A DNA stretch of 64,000 nt, taken from Mesodorylaimus sp. YZB2_4 (Eukaryota; Nematoda; Enoplea; Dorylaimida; Dorylaimidae). Below, piece after piece: positions 59,299-64,000 of this stretch (its first letter is position 1; each line of letters begins with the position of its first letter). The notes below the pieces were generated by a model. That model saw only the letters and a program-made list of their open reading frames with translations. It made no database searches and was not told where the DNA came from. The translations under genes were made by a program, and so were the position numbers. Location of the stretch: positions 124,001 through 188,000 of the forward strand of contig JASANH010001421.1 in the NCBI GenBank assembly GCA_030248295.1. Reading direction: 5' to 3'.

Positions 59299-60747
59299 GG
59301 TCTTCACGCTTAGGATTATCGAGTCGAGTTCTTTTCGTTGGATCTTGTCAGCGATGAAAGAGGGCCCAGAGGCATCGTCTTCTCATTCCTACCTGCTTGA
59401 ATTCACTTATCGTCAGGAAAGCTTCGGTGAGAAACTTGAGCCTTTATTGACTCATGACATTTGACCAAAGGCAGCAAATACGTACTACCTATTCTAATTT
59501 AATAGCAATTTCATAAGTGCTATCAATTAACTTTTAGTCGACGAACTTGTAGAGCTGGGCTGCTACTTTTCTCTTCTAGCTTGCTAACATCATTCGCAAA
59601 AGTGTGATTGGGGTCTTTAGTTTTCCATCCTAGAGTGGTAATACATATACTATGAACGCTAAAGTAGTGCAGAGATCTAGCATTGTAAGTGAAAAAGCGT
59701 GCAGATAGCGCTCAATTTCTGCATAGGAACCAGCCAACAGAGCTTTTGCCGCCACTAATCCTCGAGTTTCGATGGACAGGCCAACTCGTAGTTCTAGGTA
59801 TTTAAAAGTAGCGTGTAGTCAACATTTCATTCCATATTGCAGACAAGCCATACTTTATGGTAACACAAAGCACCAGAAACGTCGCATACAGTATACCAAA
59901 ACTTTTTAGCCAATGTCCGTAATAAAGTTTGTACTTGTTTCTTACGACTGGCCTCACAGCGCAGCATGGTCAAAAGTCATCCTGCAGAAATTTATATTTG
60001 CTACACCTGTTTGCTTTTATGTTTATACTTGCTATTTGTCCGTATTTCCCACCATGCGCTCCTTGCTTGTCTGTTGCTGTGAATAAGCCGCACGCTGCAC
60101 TGATCAAAAAATGCGACAGATACAGTATGTACATATCACTGGCTCACTTCTAATTGACCTGTAACCTGACGTCATCAGTTTAAGGTTCTGTTTCTGTCAA
60201 ACTTTTGAATTTAGTCAGAAGCATCCCAAGAAAACCATTCGAAAGAGCCTCAGAAGACGGTACCTATTATTTGTACTTTGCAACTCAAAAACGCTCCACT
60301 GATACGCTCGCTTCTGAACACAATACCCATTGTCTTTGTGTGATCCCACAGTACTGTATTTCTGCATGCAATTAGATACAATACTTATGCGTATTTTGTG
60401 CGCCATGCCGTCTAAGTGCGCGGCATTAGGATAAAAAGTATATAGCAAACTTCCTGGAGGGCGAGGGCAAAATCCCTTATCGGAGTAAGTTTTTGAGCAG
60501 TGAATGATGACTACTATATCATTGTTTCAGTTTATGAGCATTTGCATAACTAAGGCCATTTGCAGTCGTTGGGGTACGAGAGCTAGTTCGATCAATAAAC
60601 TAATTTTTGCAACATTTCCAATTTCTACTGATTTTTTCATAGTCAGCCCAGGGCTATCCATTCAAAAAAACTTTAGGTATCACGGGGCATTTACCTTGGC
60701 TTTAAAGAATTATAACTAATAGAAACGCACATGAAACTTTCTGCTGC
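59299..60747. other. No recognised gene
   Basis: AT-rich sequence without convincing exons or repeats. The right end is presumably the 3' UTR of the GPCR at 60748. Confidence 0.4.
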
Positions 60748-61830
60748 CTAGCAATTAATGCGGGTGCTAGCAATCCCTTCGCTTTTTCTGCACGTGGCAT
60801 AATCTATCAGGTCAGTTGCGACCTTGTTCGTCCTACATGGCAGCTCTGCCAGGATCATCCGTCGATAGTGAGGCCTCATAATGATCATGGACACAAAAAC
60901 GGCTATGTCTCCACTCTGAAAAATAATCTCTGTAGTGGGACTCATTATTTTGTATCCGCAATTGAAAAAAGTGGGGATAGCATAGATCAGAATGACCATA
61001 CAGCCGTGTATGGACAAACCAATGGTGATATAAAGAGATTGGACTATGGACAGAAGCAACAGGGTTTTTTCTTCTTCTTTCTTCTTTCTTTGACGTGAAC
61101 TCGAATTCCTCATTTGCCGTACTCGCTTATTTCTTTTCTGATATGCGTACATCAGTGCCACATTGCACAGTGCTAAGCACACAGTCGCAAACAGACGAAT
61201 GGCCACTCGCAGATACGCTAATACGGCCAAACATGTGACCATTGCGTGTGCTATTGCTGAAGTGGCCATGACAACAGTGTGTTGACCACCGCCCATATCT
61301 TGCACTGTGGACTGAAAAAATTGGTACAAATTGATCAAAACACCCGTGATCACGCAAAGCATAGCAACTGCGACATGGTCTTTTTTATGGCATCTATTTC
61401 TATACTCTATTGGTTTCCAAATAGCGAACAGTCTGTCCCTCGCCATGCTCAAAGTTAGGAATAACGTGATTGTCGTAAATGTATTCTCCACTGCGCCAGA
61501 ACATCGAGCCAAATACCACATGCAGGGGTAGCATCCGAGAAACCAGGCGGGTCCGTCACCAAAGTGCCACATACCCTGGAAGCCCACATAGATGCTGGAT
61601 GCAAAAATATGACATGTTTCAGTGATGGTGACAAAGATTTGATTCAGATAAGCTTGCTCTTTCTTTGACTTTTTGTAATAGGCTAGCAGACAGAGAATAT
61701 GGCCTGTGATACCAACAACGAAGTATACAGGCATAACAATTCTATTTGACACAACCATAAATGCTTTAACGGTTTCGTTGAATGATGAAATATGTTGACA
61801 ATGAAGTGAAACCTTTGTATTGTTGAACAT
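60748..61830 (-). CDS. Rhodopsin-like orphan GPCR, single exon
   Basis: This is a 360-residue intronless seven-helix receptor. TM1 is around VMPVYFVVGITGHILCLLAY, TM3 around AVENTFTTITLFLTLSMARD, with DRLFAIWKPIEYR at the DRY site, and TM7 around SGDIAVFVSMIIMRPHYRRM. Between TM5 and TM6 is a basic loop with RKKKEEEK. N-glycosylation sites (NNT, NET) sit in the N-terminus. The ATG at 61830 (MFNNTKVSL) is chosen because the frame further upstream begins only at a TTG codon. The DNA from nine bases upstream of this ATG is repeated in inverted orientation near 63485-63842. The ligand is unknown. Confidence 0.78.
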   Translation of the reverse strand: MFNNTKVSLHCQHISSFNETVKAFMVVSNRIVMPVYFVVGITGHILCLLAYYKKSKKEQAYLNQIFVTITETCHIFASSIYVGFQGMWHFGDGPAWFLGCYPCMWYLARCSGAVENTFTTITLFLTLSMARDRLFAIWKPIEYRNRCHKKDHVAVAMLCVITGVLINLYQFFQSTVQDMGGGQHTVVMATSAIAHAMVTCLAVLAYLRVAIRLFATVCLALCNVALMYAYQKRNKRVRQMRNSSSRQRKKKEEEKTLLLLSIVQSLYITIGLSIHGCMVILIYAIPTFFNCGYKIMSPTTEIIFQSGDIAVFVSMIIMRPHYRRMILAELPCRTNKVATDLIDYATCRKSEGIASTRINC

Positions 61831-61838
61831 CGTTCCGC

Positions 61839-62062
61839 TTAAAGGTATCCGTTCATGTGAAAAGCTAGGACTCAAAATTTGTTGAAATTCAAAGCATATT
61901 TAGTAAATAGGGTCAGAATACTTTCGAGAAACATAATTTCCAGCCTGGTCACTCCATTCGCTGACCGCTGGTATTTATTTTATTTGAAGAAGTACCCTCC
62001 CCCTTATCAGTTTGGAATGGATATAATCGAAACGTGTGCGCGCAAGGCGGCCGCCGGGTGGT
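61839..62062 (+). repeat. Inverted repeat, left arm (GPCR promoter/5' UTR)
   Basis: This arm runs from TTAAAGGTATCCGTTCATGT to GGCGGCCGCCGGGTGG and matches the reverse complement of 63484-63842 apart from an insertion in the other arm. It covers the DNA directly upstream of the GPCR start codon. Confidence 0.8.
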
Positions 62063-63483
62063 CCTGCCCTATTGTCAGCACGGCCGTTGGTATAGCTTAT
62101 GTTAGGGAGCAGCATTTGAACATGAAATGCTTCTCGAGTGTCCAATAATTCGCATCTTGCATTTTGACGAACATCATGAAATAACCCTTGGATTTTGGCG
62201 GACAGAAGCTGTTGCACCATGCATTGATGATCTGTTGGCCGAATTGCTTGGTATTGATTTTGTTTTGCCTCAGATTTATTGGGGATTATTTATTTCGGTA
62301 CCTGCGACTGTGGTGCGAGTCAGAAAACTCCTTGAGCCCTGGATACACGTATGTACAGTATGTGCTTACATTTGTGCTGGTTGCCACAGAACTCCTGTTT
62401 TAGTTTTCGTTTGGATGATGTTCCTTAGTTCGGCAACTTTACGGGTTCTGCAGCAGCTCTACATACCAGCTGCTCCTACTGCTTGGCCAACTTGTGACAC
62501 ACATAAAAGAAGTGAGGCGAATTTTTGTTGGCTTTTGTGTTTTTGATTCTGTGACTCCTGCATCGTGTGAGATATATACCTACTCGTTTACTTGTGTACA
62601 TTTAGAAAAGTCTCTAGCAATGTCGAATGCACAATAAAATACCAAGCATCGCTATCACAATACATCAAAAACCCAAAGACAAATCATTATCGTCGTTCAT
62701 AAGAAAAGTCCTACTGTAGCTCGTTTGAAAACGCGTAAAAAGTAAACTCAGTGATAGAAAGCAGTGGCTTCATCTTTCGAAGCGCGTCGTGCAGTACTCA
62801 CATTTTTATCCCATGGACAATTCAAGAGCAGGCGTTATTCGGGTTATTAGCCATTCCACATCGAGTATATCAGTCCGCTGCTTCCCGACGACAAAGCTTC
62901 TCAGTAGGTTGCGTTCCATCCGCTACTGCTGTCCGACGTCGACAAGAAAAGTGCCGATCCCCGTACGAGCCAACGACGACCAATTTGTGACTTGGTGTAT
63001 CCTGAAGCGAACACTTCTTGCAGTCGGGGACATTTTCAGAATGAGTTGACTTTAAGTAATCCTTTTCAATGTAGTTTTCCCCCTTCAAAAAAGTCCTGAT
63101 GTTGACCTCATCCCCCTTTTTCATTTAGAAAATCCTTAATCGTTTAGTGTTTACTCTGCGCGGAGCGATAGAAAGCCTAAAACTTCATGTCGCTGTTGTA
63201 ATTTACCAAATGGTACAACACATGCAGGAACATACAGCATAGTGGCATATTATTATCATGTAGCATATTCGTACCTGGGCCGGCCTATCTCCCATCCAAC
63301 TGTGGAGCTCGCTCTTCGTCCACCAGCATTCGCAGCCACTCAGCAAAACCTGCTATTGCCACATCGTCGTCACTTCTAGATAAAATCATTATTTCAAGAA
63401 AGGTTCAATATTTTTTTTTTCTTTCTTTCTATCAGTCCTCATACACGCCAGTTTTACGTGGACTGAACCATCCTGGCAATAGA

Positions 63484-63842
63484 GCCACCCGGCGGCCGCC
63501 TCGCACGCACACTTTTCGATTATATCCATTCCAAACTGATAAGGGGGAGGGTACTTCTCCAAATAAAATAAATACCAGCGGTGAAGGCCTACATACTCTC
63601 GCTATCGACAGACAGCAAAAAGACAGCGCACACAAAAAGCAGGCACCAAGCAGCGGACCCGCACCCCGCCAACCAAAAACCAACCCAACCCCCCCCCCCC
63701 CCCCCCCCCCCCCCCCTTCAGCGAATGGAGTGACCACGTTGGAAATTATGTTTTTTGAAAGTATTCTGACCCTATTCGCTAAATATGATTTCAATTTAAA
63801 CAAATTTTGAATTATAGGTTTTCACATGAACGGATACCTTTA
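63484..63842 (-). repeat. Inverted repeat, right arm with inserted poly-C segment
   Basis: This arm is the inverted copy of 61839-62062. It is longer because about 130 bases are inserted between CCGCTGG and CATTCGCTGA, ending in a run of about 32 C at 63686-63717. The C run may be longer or shorter in reality than the assembly shows. Confidence 0.75.
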
Positions 63843-63875
63843 AAAACTACTCTACATAAGGGTTTTGAGCCAGCT

Positions 63876-63971
63876 ATGATCGAAAATCTGGGAGATACGT
63901 CGTATAAACCTCTGAATATGGTTAAGCGATGCAACGATCGCTCAGAAATAAATGGAATCCTTCAAATCTGG
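63876..63971 (+). CDS. Possible first coding exon of a gene running off the right edge
   Basis: An ATG at 63876 opens 32 codons (MIENLGDTSYKPLNMVKR) to a donor-like TGG|GTTAGT in phase 0. It lies just after the duplicated GPCR promoter, pointing away from it, so the copied promoter could drive it. No family is recognised and the exon is short. Confidence 0.25.
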
Positions 63972-64000
63972 GTTAGTATCAGAAAAGGAAATCTCCTTTC

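Larger units (their letters stand above)
61831..63875. other. GPCR 5' flank, its inverted copy and gene-poor DNA between
   Basis: Apart from the inverted repeat, I see no supported exon. A minus-strand frame at 62870-63124 and plus-strand frames near 62130-62540 carry no family motif. Confidence 0.35.

Noticed and set aside
61831..61875. A longer N-terminus for the GPCR at 60748
   Set aside because: The longer frame begins at a TTG codon and runs into the inverted-repeat DNA; the ATG at 61830 with nearby glycosylation sites is the better start.
62870..63124. An 84-codon minus-strand frame with Cys and Lys
   Set aside because: No splice partner, signal peptide or family similarity was visible; it may be chance or a relic.
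1..64000. CRISPR arrays, bacterial operons or ribosome binding sites
   Set aside because: The genes are spliced and eukaryotic; no direct-repeat/spacer array was seen.

Overview
The window is nuclear DNA of a small-genome invertebrate. It has spliced genes with short GT-AG introns (many of 45-150 bases), a spectraplakin of the VAB-10A/Shot type, several degenerin/ENaC channels and intron-poor chemoreceptor-like GPCRs. An ecdysozoan is likely and a tardigrade would fit, but the sequence alone does not settle this.

Layout. 1-18010 (minus): the short, plectin-repeat isoform of a spectraplakin, with CH2 domain, spectrin/plakin domain with SH3, a 4.4-kb exon of plectin repeats and a basic tail. 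Its introns hold one intact tRNA-Met and a second tRNA-Met split by an 852-bp terminal-inverted-repeat element. 18011-25650: a GPCR gene, its decayed head-to-head paralogue and a third small relic. 25975-35199 (minus): a DEG/ENaC channel whose extracellular loop carries a furin site, a C-type-lectin-like domain and a mucin-like block of about 1,880 residues. 35200-42812: a mostly gene-poor stretch with a pyrimidine-rich tract that may be an assembly problem, and a GPCR split by a 480-bp dimeric repeat that can be read as a newly gained intron. 42813-45055 (plus): ABHD2 lipase. 45731-52769 (plus): two MARVEL-domain genes with matching intron positions; an intron of the first holds a 1.35-kb palindrome, and a foldback element lies between them. 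52770-57300: a small secreted cysteine-rich peptide gene with a TATA box and a small polyglutamine ORF. 57324-59298 (minus): a conventional DEG/ENaC channel. 60748-61830 (minus): a GPCR whose 5' flank is repeated in inverted orientation near the right edge of the window.

Theme. Most genes encode cell-surface or cytoskeletal proteins: two DEG/ENaC channels, three GPCR genes plus two relics, two MARVEL proteins, and a spectraplakin that would link the cytoskeleton to membrane attachments. No operon-like logic is visible. The most unusual items are the channel-lectin-mucin fusion, the candidate intron-forming repeat, and a family of dispersed repeats that keep hairpins by compensatory change.

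Limits. All domain calls come from reading motifs by eye. Exon ends were placed by matching GT/AG sites and reading phase and may be off by a few bases.
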